DNA from: Flavobacterium sp. UBA7680
GTDB taxonomy: Bacteria; Bacteroidota; Bacteroidia; Flavobacteriales; Flavobacteriaceae
Assembly (NCBI RefSeq): GCF_002482975.1
Contig: NZ_DLHA01000018.1
Location: 72,711 to 136,710 of the forward strand
Reading direction: 5' to 3'
Length of the DNA: 64,000 nt
Shown here: positions 1 to 7,631 of the stretch, one piece after another
How positions within the stretch are numbered: position 1 is the stretch's first letter
Layout of the letters: each line of letters starts with the position of its first letter
Notes under the pieces: model-generated
Database searches by the model: none
What the model was told of the DNA's origin: nothing
Seen by the model: only the letters and a program-made list of their open reading frames with translations
Position numbers and translations under genes: made by a program

Positions 1-4
1 ACAT

Positions 5-78
5 CGCGGGATAGAGCAGTAGGCAGCTCGTCGGGCTCATAACCCGAAGGTCACAGGTTCGAGTCCTGTTCCCGCTAC
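5..78 (+). tRNA. tRNA-fMet (initiator, CAT anticodon)
   Basis: A complete cloverleaf is visible: the 7-nt acceptor strands match except at the first pair (C1 against T72). The anticodon loop CTCATAA sits on a stem with three consecutive G:C pairs, and the T arm is ACAGG/CCTGT around TTCGAGT. The unpaired position 1-72 and the GGG/CCC anticodon stem are hallmarks of bacterial initiator tRNA, so it should read AUG at translation start. CCA is not encoded after the discriminator A. Its 3' end is partly duplicated at 961. Confidence 0.95.
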
Positions 79-120
79 TAAGACAAAAGCTTCAGAGAAA
101 TCTGGAGCTTTTTTGTCTTA
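79..120. terminator. Hairpin terminator after tRNA-fMet
   Basis: An inverted repeat AAAGCTTCAGA / TCTGGAGCTTT closed by a GAAA loop and followed by a T run lies directly downstream of the tRNA; outer AGAC/GTCT bases extend the stem. The same hairpin core recurs after tRNA-Glu (about 23204) and, in the other orientation, at 9509, so it is a favoured terminator design here. Confidence 0.8.
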
Positions 121-132
121 GACTACTTTCGT

Positions 133-873
133 TTACAATAATTTTTTTGTGAACTTACATTTTGGATATGATTTGCATCCCAAAAATCTTCCGAATTCTC
201 CTTTTCGTTCTACTAAATTGTTACCGCATCTTGGACATTTCTTCTCATGAATTGTTTTCTCTCGATTGTCAATTCTCTTTTTAATAGAATTAATGTGGTC
301 TTGTTTCTTAAAAGAATCAATTAAATTAGAAACATTAATTTTTTCAAAAATCTTTTCCTTATCGTCTTCTGAGAGATTTACAGCAGAGTACTTTTTAATT
401 GTACTTAAAAGGCGATGCATATTAATAACATCTATGGTAGAATCTATCTTTATTTGGGCTTTTGTCGAGAAAACAATAATAGATATATATTCAAGATCAC
501 CGTATTCCTTTAGACAGTTTTTTAAGGCTCGTATATGTCCTGCATTTTGAAAAATAGGATTATAAAACTTCGTTTTGTATTTATATATTACTTGAGTCCA
601 ATATTCCGAGTTTTCATATCCCAAAATCCATCCTTTGTAATTTTTTGTTTCAATAACAAATATTCCAAAACTAGAGATTACTACATGATCTATTTGAGTT
701 GTGAATTCTCCTTTTTTTAAAATAACATTATTGATGATTTTATAATCTGACTTATTTAAAAAATGTAATATTGAAGAAACCGTTTTCTCTCCAATTATTC
801 CTTTAATTTTTGCCTTATAAAAGCCAAAACTAAAAACTATTAAAAAAAATACAATTAATAAAATTAACTCCAT
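133..873 (-). CDS. NERD-domain membrane protein with topoisomerase-type zinc finger
   Basis: The 246-aa product starts with one strongly hydrophobic segment (residues about 2-20), then a NERD (nuclease-related) domain. Its core is seen in GEKTVSSIL, QIDHVVIS, GIFVIETKNYKGWI and a later IIVFSTKAQI strand; the D-V-E-K pattern matches restriction-endonuclease-like folds. The C-terminus has a four-cysteine finger (CPRCGNNL ... GCKSYPKCKF) like the zf-C4 repeats of topoisomerase I. NERD proteins are inferred to act on nucleic acids, but the substrate is unknown. The gene lies between the tRNA and a duplicate of the tRNA 3' end, so it may have arrived with a small mobile segment. Convergent to the tRNA, it stands alone with no operon partner. 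Confidence 0.8.
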   Translation of the reverse strand: MELILLIVFFLIVFSFGFYKAKIKGIIGEKTVSSILHFLNKSDYKIINNVILKKGEFTTQIDHVVISSFGIFVIETKNYKGWILGYENSEYWTQVIYKYKTKFYNPIFQNAGHIRALKNCLKEYGDLEYISIIVFSTKAQIKIDSTIDVINMHRLLSTIKKYSAVNLSEDDKEKIFEKINVSNLIDSFKKQDHINSIKKRIDNREKTIHEKKCPRCGNNLVERKGEFGRFLGCKSYPKCKFTKKLL

Positions 874-960
874 AAAACCCTAATATCAATTAAGTTACAC
901 CTAATATAAAATTAAGAGAATATTATTAACTAACAATTAATCGGCTAGATACTTGAATGC

Positions 961-1010
961 TTCCCGCTACTAAATAAAACTTTAGAGAAATCTGTATTTT
1001 TTATTATATT
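961..1010. repeat. Partial duplicate of the tRNA-fMet 3' end and its terminator
   Basis: The 13-mer TTCCCGCTACTAA at 961-973 is identical to the tRNA 3' end at 69-81. It is followed by a degraded version of the same terminator (CTTTAGAGAAATCTG then a T-rich tract). A weaker third copy (TTCCCTCTGCTAA) lies near 3563. Such tRNA-end direct repeats are typical of integration sites of site-specific elements, although no integrase gene is present between them. Confidence 0.6.
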
Positions 1011-1017
1011 TCGTTGT

Positions 1018-1047
1018 GTTCACGAGCGAGACGCTCGCACCAGCAGG
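1018..1047. repeat. Dispersed palindromic repeat (CGAGCG-AGA-CGCTCG)
   Basis: A short hairpin CGAGCG/CGCTCG is followed by CACCAGCAG. A close relative lies at 61523-61550 and a decayed one in the opposite orientation at about 4345-4370, all intergenic. It looks like a small dispersed intergenic repeat family; no function can be read from it. Confidence 0.55.
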
Positions 1048-1071
1048 GAGAATAATTAAATTCACACTTTT

Positions 1072-1818
1072 TCATAACTTGAGTTTAGAAGTGTTTTTAA
1101 AGTCTTTATTTATATTCTTGTAAAATTTAACTGTTTCGTTTATAAGATCGAGTTTAACGATACCACCTCTTACTCCTATAAATATATTTTCGTCATCGAA
1201 TGCTGCAATTGAGTTTGAATAAAAATAGTCCAAAAAATTATCTTTAAAAATGGGTTCTTTCTTAGAATCTGTAATAATATACAAAGTCTCATTTGTAACT
1301 ATTAGAATTTTGTCATGATATATAGTGTACGCCAACGGTGTATCATGAAAACTTACAAGTTCCTTATAAGTAAATTTATCGCCTTCGATCTCAAGTTCAT
1401 ATAGATCTCCATAATGGGATAACATGTTCCAAAATCCTTCAATAAAATAAATTTTATCCTTAAATTTGAAAATATATCTCATCGCCGCATCTTTAATTAT
1501 AGTGAAATTCTCCGGATTCTCATTTGGAATATAAATAAGTTTACCCCCACCAAATTCACCTCCATCGCTTCCTGCTAAATAACCATTCGGCAACAGAAGT
1601 ATGCATATTTCATCTCTCTTATACTCCTCAACTTTAAGTTTTCCATCAAAAATTTGAACCTTATATTCAGTAGAATTATTTAATAAATACAACTCATCGC
1701 TATCTATTTCAGGAATTTCACTTTCTACAAATTCTTTCGGAATTAAAATAGATTCTTGTTTACTACTGGTCAAACCAAGTAAATTCGAAATCATTGCTAA
1801 TATTTTATTTTCAATCAC
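1072..1818 (-). CDS. Hypothetical protein, 248 aa
   Basis: I do not recognise a family. The protein has no signal peptide or membrane segment. Its middle is rich in short beta-strand blocks such as KLIYIPNENPENFTI, IFKFKDKIYFIEG and ILIVTNETLYIIT, each followed by polar turns. This suggests a beta-propeller-like or other repeated beta-sheet fold of about four to five blades. A GTG at 1818 opens the frame; an ATG eight codons later (1794) is an equally possible start. It is flanked by dispersed repeats on both sides and shows no operon structure. Confidence 0.55.
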   Translation of the reverse strand: MIENKILAMISNLLGLTSSKQESILIPKEFVESEIPEIDSDELYLLNNSTEYKVQIFDGKLKVEEYKRDEICILLLPNGYLAGSDGGEFGGGKLIYIPNENPENFTIIKDAAMRYIFKFKDKIYFIEGFWNMLSHYGDLYELEIEGDKFTYKELVSFHDTPLAYTIYHDKILIVTNETLYIITDSKKEPIFKDNFLDYFYSNSIAAFDDENIFIGVRGGIVKLDLINETVKFYKNINKDFKNTSKLKL

Positions 1819-1870
1819 TTTCTGGTTGTTTTGTAGGTACTATTTTTTTACCTCTGCGGGGAGCGGGTTT

Positions 1871-3259
1871 TTATTTCGTCCTTTTTGCTTCTATCTTTTT
1901 TCCATTCTGTAATAAAAACAAATTTGAAATTTCTCCTTTTTCGTTCTTTTCAAACTGAATTTGTGCATCTACTACTTTGTAGAAAAATAACATTTCACTT
2001 TCTACAAATATTCTGAATGCATCTTGTCCTGTCAATTGTGAAAATAGTTGGTCTTTATCTAATGAAATTTTGATTTCAAAATCTTTTTCAACTTCATAAG
2101 TCCCAACAAACTTTTGAAGTTCTTCAGGTGTAATACTAATTTCTTTTCTGATTTTTTGCACAGGCAATGGTTTATTATATAGAATACTTCTAATTGCTTT
2201 AGAAGGAATTGAAACGTTGCTGTGATTTTGAAGTATTATTATTGTTTTATCATTTGTAATATGTCTATCGATAAAAGTTACATAACCTGGCCACCCCCCA
2301 TCATGGTTTGCAATTTTTCCAAAATCAGCATTTTCTTCAATTCCCCAACCAAAACCATAATTTCTTTTAGCTCCGTCTTTCAAAGTTGCTAATTCAAAAA
2401 CTGCTTTCATATCCTCTTTTGTGAGTAATTTATTGGTGTATAATGCTCTATCCCAAATCAATAAATCCTTTACAGTTGAATTAACTCCTCCGTCTCCAAC
2501 AACACCATCAAGCCAAATAACTATTTTAGTTTCTTCCAATTCGTCTGGTAAAACATATTTTTTTAAACTATCTGAGTAAACATAACCAAAAGCATAATTG
2601 TCAATTTTCTTTGGCGATAATCTACGATTGTACGCAAAGGTATTTTTCATTTTCAACGGTTGGAAAATAGCTTTGTTTAGATAGTCAGCGTATGTCATAC
2701 CCGATGCTTTCTCAATTATTGAAGCCAATAGTGCATAGCCCGTATTGCTATATTCCCATTTAGTATTTGGCTCAAATAATATTTTTGGTTGATGTTTACT
2801 AAATATATTAATTATGTCTTTGTTAGTGGCAATTTTAGATTTGTCAAATAAACTATCCATAAGCTGCATATAGTCAGGTAGACCTCCAGTATGATTTAAT
2901 AAGTTTCTTATAGTTACACCTTTATAAAAAGAAAGTTCGGGTAAATATTTCTTGATGTCATCGTCCAAATTCAACTTCCCTTTTTCTTTAAGTATCATTA
3001 TCCCCATAGCTGTGAACTGCTTTGAACAAGATGCTAATTCAAAAATCGAATTTTCGTTCAATTTTTCTTTTGTTGTTTCGTTTGCAAGTCCAAAACTATG
3101 GCTATAAATAACTTTCCCTTTTTCTGCAATTAGAAAATTCCCATTGATTTTCTCTTTTGAATAAAGAGAATTGAGTAAACTGTCAATTTTTTGAATTCTG
3201 TCTTGTCCAAATGTAAGATGTGCAATTAAAAGAAGTCCGATTGTAATTGTTAATTTCAT
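1871..3259 (-). CDS. Serine hydrolase, beta-lactamase class C / PBP4* type, exported
   Basis: This 462-aa protein has a clear signal peptide (about residues 1-18, hydrophobic core ITIGLLLIAHLTFG before Q). The three active-site boxes of the beta-lactamase/transpeptidase-like family are visible: S77-C-S-K80 (SxxK), YSN at about 169-171, and HDGG at about 319. Residues from about 375 to the end form the small beta-rich C-terminal domain (EELQKFVGTYEV) common in these enzymes. The family includes D-aminopeptidases, esterases and cell-wall peptidases, so the substrate is unknown and antibiotic resistance should not be assumed. It is a monocistronic gene in the accessory region. Confidence 0.9.
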   Translation of the reverse strand: MKLTITIGLLLIAHLTFGQDRIQKIDSLLNSLYSKEKINGNFLIAEKGKVIYSHSFGLANETTKEKLNENSIFELASCSKQFTAMGIMILKEKGKLNLDDDIKKYLPELSFYKGVTIRNLLNHTGGLPDYMQLMDSLFDKSKIATNKDIINIFSKHQPKILFEPNTKWEYSNTGYALLASIIEKASGMTYADYLNKAIFQPLKMKNTFAYNRRLSPKKIDNYAFGYVYSDSLKKYVLPDELEETKIVIWLDGVVGDGGVNSTVKDLLIWDRALYTNKLLTKEDMKAVFELATLKDGAKRNYGFGWGIEENADFGKIANHDGGWPGYVTFIDRHITNDKTIIILQNHSNVSIPSKAIRSILYNKPLPVQKIRKEISITPEELQKFVGTYEVEKDFEIKISLDKDQLFSQLTGQDAFRIFVESEMLFFYKVVDAQIQFEKNEKGEISNLFLLQNGKKIEAKRTK

Positions 3260-3309
3260 TTTTTATTTCTGGTTAATTAATGTAGGTGAGAGGTCTCGCA
3301 AAATTGCCG

Positions 3310-3377
3310 TCAACTTATTTATATGTGTAACAAAACCATACAAAGTCATTCAAATTTGGTTAGATATCTGTGATAAA
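3310..3377. repeat. Intergenic repeat D, copy 1
   Basis: The sequence AACTTATTTATATGTGTAAC, then CAAAGTCATTCAAATTTGG and TAGAT...TGTGATAAA closely matches 8900-8967. The second copy lies directly upstream of the frameshifted XRE gene. The rest of the 3260-3611 intergenic stretch holds only a weak third copy of the tRNA-end repeat near 3563. Confidence 0.55.
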
Positions 3378-3611
3378 TTTCACACATGATTTATTTTCAA
3401 ATATATAATTTTTCCACTACAAACTGTCAAAAGGACATTAACTTTGATTGATGCTTTTTGGCACTTATATGAGCCGTTATGAGAACCAAAACAGAGAAAA
3501 AATTAAGATGCACATGCTAAAATATTATAATAATCCGAGATAATATGGTTAGATATTTGAATGCTTCCCTCTGCTAAATAAAAACACTTCTTATGACGTG
3601 AGCTTTATTTT

Positions 3612-4304
3612 TTAATTTACAGTTGAAATTTCCGTTTTCCATCGATTATATTCAAATATTTCTGTCAAAGTTTCATTTTCGATTTTAAATATCTTTGAAC
3701 TACCTTCTCCTTTATTTTCCTTGCCTTTATAAATTGTAATTCTGAAATACTTTTTATTTTCAGAAAAAACAGGAATTGATAAACTGAAATAAAATTGATC
3801 TTCAATGTTTTTTTCTACGTTTTCTAGTTTTGCAGTAGCTTTTCTTGTTTCCAATTTTGTTTTATATTTCCCCCATTTTGGGTTTATTATTACGACAATC
3901 GTATTTGGAATGTTTAAATTTATGATGCTATCATATTCTGATTTGTTTTTTACCTCAATTAAATAGCTTGAATTGCTCACAATACGACTACAATCGCTTT
4001 TAGAATATATTTTACAATTATTCAATTTAAAAGTTTTCCAATTTTTTCCATTTTTTTCTTTTTTTGGTGTTGTTATTAATTCAATTGGAAAAAGTGAATC
4101 CTTTCTTAATATTTCTCTTTTTTGGTAATTTTGAATACTATAATCAAATTCTTGTTCAATTAAGGTTTCGTCTGTAAGATTTATATATTTAAAATTACTT
4201 GGTGTAATTTCTGTGATTATTAAATTTATAGTTTTTTCCAAATCCATGTTCTGACCATAGACTTGAAATGAACATAAAAATATAAACCAAATGAGTTTTT
4301 TCAT
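3612..4304 (-). CDS. Exported hypothetical protein, 230 aa
   Basis: The protein begins with a signal peptide (KKLIWFIFLCSFQVYG before Q), so it is expected in the periplasm or outside the cell. The mature part contains repeated strands such as NTIVVIINPKWG, FYFSLSIPVF and YFRITIYKG, consistent with a small beta-sandwich. I see no catalytic motif and do not recognise a family. The gene stands alone between two short intergenic repeats. Confidence 0.6.
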   Translation of the reverse strand: MKKLIWFIFLCSFQVYGQNMDLEKTINLIITEITPSNFKYINLTDETLIEQEFDYSIQNYQKREILRKDSLFPIELITTPKKEKNGKNWKTFKLNNCKIYSKSDCSRIVSNSSYLIEVKNKSEYDSIINLNIPNTIVVIINPKWGKYKTKLETRKATAKLENVEKNIEDQFYFSLSIPVFSENKKYFRITIYKGKENKGEGSSKIFKIENETLTEIFEYNRWKTEISTVN

Positions 4305-4344
4305 TTAAGCAGTTTTTGAGTCATAATAATGATTAATGTTACTT

Positions 4345-4370
4345 CTGCTGGCTCGAGAGTCCACTCGTCC
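4345..4370. repeat. Decayed copy of the CGAGCG dispersed repeat
   Basis: CTGCTGGCTCGAGAGTCCAC followed by TCGTCC resembles the reverse complement of the repeat at 1018-1047. It keeps the CTGCTGG flank but has lost symmetry in the stem. Confidence 0.35.
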
Positions 4371-4399
4371 ACAATTTTTATTTTTATAATATAGCTTTA

Positions 4400-4945
4400 T
4401 TAATCTTTAACAATTCCATTATAATAATGAAAAATATCAATCGTCCTTTCTACTACTAAAGAGGAATATTGACCCATTCGTATATTTGACTGCATAGTCC
4501 CGCCTCCTGAATATTGATCTTCAGTCATTGTTCCAATTAGCTTAATTTCAGAATCACGAAAAGCTAACCAGACTTTTTGTGCTGTTATAAGAACCTTCTT
4601 GTCTTCGGGCTTTAGCGATTTCATAAGTTTATTATAATATTTATTCATTAGCTTGTCATAACCAGTAGTCAATTCATCAACTGTTATATTCATTCCTGCT
4701 GTTGAATAATCAATATCCATTCGTTTAGAAGCTATTGTCTCTATTCTGAAAGTATCTATTTTGAATTCTATTTCATCAGGATTTAATTCTTGTTTAGCAA
4801 GCTTTAGTTTTAGTTTGGGAATTTGAGCTTCTACTTCTGCTTTTATTTTTTTTTAAATTTCCGGAGAAATTTCTCTTGGACTATTTTGCCCAAGAGAAAT
4901 GTTTCCTATAAAGCAAAGAATAATGGATAAAAAAAAGTGTTTCAT
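4400..4945 (-). pseudogene. LprI/DUF1311-type exported protein, interrupted by an in-frame stop
   Basis: An ATG at 4945 opens a signal peptide (KHFFLSIILCFIGNISLGQ) and 30 codons. The frame then meets TAA at 4853-4855 and continues in the same frame without further stops to 4400. The downstream part includes a DUF1311/LprI-like block of about 90 residues (KLMNKYYNKLMKSL, then DKKVLITAQKVWLAFRDSE), the family of periplasmic lysozyme inhibitors. A single A-to-T change next to a nine-A tract would turn a lysine codon into this TAA. The internal ATG at 4720 could still give a 106-aa product, but without the signal peptide it would stay in the cytoplasm. A recent nonsense mutation, or a sequencing error in the homopolymer, explains it best. 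Confidence 0.75.
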
Positions 4946-4978
4946 AAAGATTAGGTTTTTCTAAGCCAGCCAATAACA

Positions 4979-5095
4979 TTGCGCTACTAAACAGGTTTGG
5001 GACTAAATTAAGCCCATTATTCGGATTTGCCAAATCATTCCAAATGCAAAAACCAACTTTGGGTTCACGATCGGAACAATTGCAACAGCAGTGAG
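4979..5095. repeat. Intergenic repeat E, copy 1
   Basis: About 110 bp align with 7499-7625 (shared blocks GTTTGGGACTAAATTAA, CGGATTTGCCAAATCATT, ACCAACTTT, with scattered mismatches). It encodes nothing convincing: the short minus-strand open frame across it is not conserved in the second copy. Confidence 0.5.
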
Positions 5096-5117
5096 AAATT
5101 TGAAATTTTTATAATAA

Positions 5118-5146
5118 AAAAGAGAGGAAACAAATTCCTCTCTTCT
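5118..5146 (-). terminator. Terminator of the double-glycine peptide gene
   Basis: A perfect 10-bp stem AAGAGAGGAA / TTCCTCTCTT with a 5-nt loop is followed on the minus strand by TTTTTTATT. It lies downstream of the leader-peptide gene ending at 5311. Confidence 0.7.
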
Positions 5147-5310
5147 TAAAAAAAATATAAACATTGAAGATAGTATATCATTATACAATCAACTAAGTAA
5201 GAGCATTAGTTTAAGTTTTTTGTTTGAAAATTTTACTGCCTTTGTATGGGGTAGCTTAACCTCTTAAATTTTCCATGTCTTACAATAAATATTTTTTTGC
5301 AAATTAATTA

Positions 5311-5496
5311 TTAATCTGCGAAGCAACATCCTCCACCAACTAGAGGATACTCTGGAGGACATGGTCCAGTTTTTAAAATGGCCAGTCCACTTGCAATCCC
5401 TTTAACGCAAATTTCTGTTATTCCACCATTTACCGCTTTTAGCTCATCTTTAGATAATTCTTGAGCTCCGTTTAATTTTAAAATTTTTTTTAACAT
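5311..5496 (-). CDS. Double-glycine leader peptide (bacteriocin-like)
   Basis: The 61-aa precursor has a typical Bacteroidota GG leader, LNGAQELSKDELKAVNGG, ending at residue 25. It would be cut by a peptidase-containing ABC transporter (PCAT/ComA type). The predicted 36-residue mature peptide, starting ITEICVKG, contains four cysteines (C-x15-C, then an adjacent CC near the end) and a GGG, consistent with a disulfide-bonded or modified secreted peptide. No transporter or modification enzyme lies nearby, so export would depend on genes elsewhere. Function (bacteriocin or signal) is inferred only from the leader. Confidence 0.75.
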   Translation of the reverse strand: MLKKILKLNGAQELSKDELKAVNGGITEICVKGIASGLAILKTGPCPPEYPLVGGGCCFAD

Positions 5497-5580
5497 AATC
5501 TAAGGTTTTAAAATTTTAGTTAATACCCCAATCATTTAAAGACACTTGGGATTTTGTCTATCCTCGCGCAAGAATTTCTT

Positions 5581-5716
5581 CTATATTTTATTGATTGAAC
5601 TAAATATCTTTTCAAATGCTTCTTCTTGTAAAAAATCATTTAGAAAATATTCTAATTCACTTATGTTGTTTTTTAGGAAATAATCTACATTGTACGAATA
5701 TACTTTGCTTAAATAT
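5581..5716 (-). pseudogene. Possible C-terminal coding remnant (about 44 codons)
   Basis: Upstream of the GG peptide gene, the minus strand has a short open frame without a start that reads like the end of a real protein (NNISELEYFLNDFLQEEAFE, then KIFSSINKI and TAG). A TAA blocks it upstream. It may be the tail of a lost neighbour, perhaps a peptide-maturation gene. The rest of 5497-5930 shows only promoter elements. Confidence 0.3.
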
Positions 5717-5860
5717 TAAATTTTTACGGTTTACCCATTTTGTAAGTTTTTTTAATTATTTAAATTAAACACCTCCTAAGAATACATTCTTCCAAATGGA
5801 GAAACCACTCCAGATTTGGATATAATATCTGACAAAAAGAATATTTACGGGATATTTTTT

Positions 5861-5905
5861 TATCTTTGAAATTCAGTCTTTTTAATGTGAATGGCTTTAT
5901 CTTTG
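5861..5905 (+). promoter_or_regulatory. Tandem TATCTTTG -7 boxes before the XRE gene
   Basis: Two exact matches to the Bacteroidota -7 consensus TAnnTTTG (TATCTTTG at 5861-5868 and 5898-5905) precede the ATG at 5931. Both boxes and the whole leader are duplicated before the second XRE copy (8982-8989 and 9019-9026), so the regulatory region was copied with the gene. Confidence 0.65.
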
Positions 5906-5930
5906 AGCTTTCGGAAAATTAAATTCATTT

Positions 5931-6338
5931 ATGGAACAGAAAATACATCAGGGAAGAAACGTAAAACGTTTCAGAGAAATGCTTAACATAAAACAGGAAG
6001 CATTAGCTTATGATTTGGGAGAAGACTGGAATCAAAAGAAAATTCCTTTACTGGAGCAGAAAGATGTAATTGAAGATAATCTGCTGAAACAAATCTCGGC
6101 AGTTTTGAAAATTCCAGTTGAAGCTTTTCAGAATTTTGATGAGGAACAGGCGATTAATATTATTTCTAATACTTTTAACGACCAATCTAATGGTTACAAC
6201 TATTATCCAACTTTCAATATAAATCCAATAGAAAAATGGATAGAAGCTTTAGAGGAAATTAAACGTTTAAATTTGGAACTTTTGAAAACCAAAGATGAAC
6301 ATATTAAGGTTTTAGAAAAATTATTAAAGGATAAATAA
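5931..6338 (+). CDS. XRE-family helix-turn-helix regulator (copy 1, intact)
   Basis: The 135-aa protein has an N-terminal HTH_3/XRE-like domain over residues about 8-68 (VKRFREMLNIKQEALAYDLG, then KKIPLLEQ and LLKQISAVLKIPVEAF). The C-terminal half is variable and ends in a helix rich in Leu, Glu and Lys (RLNLELLKTKDEHIKVLEKL) that probably dimerises. It is almost identical over its first 83 residues to the frameshifted copy starting at 9052, while the C-terminal parts differ. Targets are unknown; a cytoplasmic DNA-binding role is inferred from the fold. It is transcribed against its minus-strand neighbours. Confidence 0.85.
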   Translation: MEQKIHQGRNVKRFREMLNIKQEALAYDLGEDWNQKKIPLLEQKDVIEDNLLKQISAVLKIPVEAFQNFDEEQAINIISNTFNDQSNGYNYYPTFNINPIEKWIEALEEIKRLNLELLKTKDEHIKVLEKLLKDK

Positions 6339-6466
6339 ACTTTATAAAAAAATATTAATTTGAGTGAAATTTGAGTTGAGTATTAGACATAGATTTAACA
6401 AATAAAAAACCATCTTTAAAATTAAGGCTTAAACTCTAATCTCAGCAATTGGCTGTTACTGTCGTT

Positions 6467-7471
6467 TTATATTTTTAGTGATTTAGTATTATTATCCATA
6501 GTAGACTTTGACGGTTGCAAAAATACATTTTTGGGAATTTGTTTTCCGAAATCATATAACATTTTACTCAATTCATAAATGCTAGTTAAATCAATATCAA
6601 GATATATTGCTGTACCGTGTGTTTCTAAGTCAAATTCTCTTTTTTGTTTTTCAGTTATTAGTAAACCTTTTTTACCTGTTGAAATAAAGAAAGAACCACC
6701 TTTTTTACATATGTTACTTGTCATAAATAAGCCATATCCTGAATTTACCCATTCTCCTTTTGGCTTATTTTTCTGACCAGGATATACTTTTCCAGAGACA
6801 CCTGGTTTTAAAGCCCATTCTATAGCTTCTAAATCACTTTCCAAAGTTATTTTAGGATTATTTGATAAAGATTGTTTCAATCCAATCCCTCTATCTAGTA
6901 CAGCAAAATTTACTCTTTGTTTTGAAGGAAGATATTGAGCACAGAAACTAAATTTATCGCTTTCGCTATGCTCAACAATGTTTCTTAATATTTCTCTTAT
7001 TGAGTATCGCAAAACTTCTGTAATATTTTTTTCTTTATTTTGGGTTAAAATATTGCTTAAGTTCTCTGCATAATTTTCTAAAACTTCGCCTGGATTTACC
7101 ATTAACTCCCAAGCTAAATCTTTTATATCTTTAACATATAGAATTTCAATAGGTGAATAAGTATTTGAACCACTCGCTTCACCTGGTTCTTTTCCAAAAT
7201 TTAAACCAAAAGATTTAAAGAATCCCATATGTGCGGGATATCTTAGATGAGAAAAATTTCTGGCGTGAAATAGTGAAGTTGGATTATTATTTTTAAATAT
7301 TTCTAATTCACTGCTTACAAAAAGTAACGAAAAAGGATCTATTCGTATAGTTTTTGCGAAATCAAATATATAATTCCTTTCTTCACGAATATTTGCAAAA
7401 CTATTTATGAAATCTATTGTTTCTTCAAAGTATAGATGTTGCGGAACTATAATGATTTTCTCTTTAAGCAT
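6467..7471 (-). CDS. GHKL-fold ATP-binding protein with N-terminal STAS-like region
   Basis: The 334-aa protein has a histidine-kinase-type ATPase domain in its C-terminal half. The N box (REILRNIVEHSES, about 158-170), G1 box (VLDRGIGL) and G2 box (NSGYGLFMTSNICKKGGSF) are recognisable. The N-terminal 130 residues begin like a STAS or anti-sigma-antagonist domain (IIVPQHLYFEETIDFINSF). There is no phospho-acceptor His box, so it resembles stand-alone GHKL proteins of signalling or stress systems rather than a sensor kinase. It lies 160 bp downstream of a coiled-coil membrane protein on the same strand and may work with it. The role is unknown. Confidence 0.75.
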   Translation of the reverse strand: MLKEKIIIVPQHLYFEETIDFINSFANIREERNYIFDFAKTIRIDPFSLLFVSSELEIFKNNNPTSLFHARNFSHLRYPAHMGFFKSFGLNFGKEPGEASGSNTYSPIEILYVKDIKDLAWELMVNPGEVLENYAENLSNILTQNKEKNITEVLRYSIREILRNIVEHSESDKFSFCAQYLPSKQRVNFAVLDRGIGLKQSLSNNPKITLESDLEAIEWALKPGVSGKVYPGQKNKPKGEWVNSGYGLFMTSNICKKGGSFFISTGKKGLLITEKQKREFDLETHGTAIYLDIDLTSIYELSKMLYDFGKQIPKNVFLQPSKSTMDNNTKSLKI

Positions 7472-7498
7472 AGTTTTTGCTAAAATTACAGGTAACGT

Positions 7499-7625
7499 TC
7501 TGGTACTACAGCGAGTTTGGAACTAAGTTAATCTCTATTTCCGGATTTTCCAAATCATCTCAAATACAATATAAACTAACTTTCTATTAAGCTAATTGCC
7601 TAAATCCGTTGTAGTAGCTGTTAGC
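7499..7625. repeat. Intergenic repeat E, copy 2
   Basis: This is the second copy of the degenerate repeat at 4979-5095 and fills the gap between the GHKL ATPase and the coiled-coil protein. Shared blocks include AGTTTGGAACTAAGTTAA and CGGATTTTCCAAATCATC. Confidence 0.5.
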
Positions 7626-7631
7626 TGTAGT

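Noticed and set aside
1871..3259. Antibiotic-resistance beta-lactamase
   Set aside because: The motifs support only the general serine-hydrolase family; the C-terminal extension and exported form fit a peptidase or esterase.
5003..5188. 61-codon minus-strand open frame
   Set aside because: It lies on intergenic repeat E and a terminator hairpin and is not kept in the second repeat copy.
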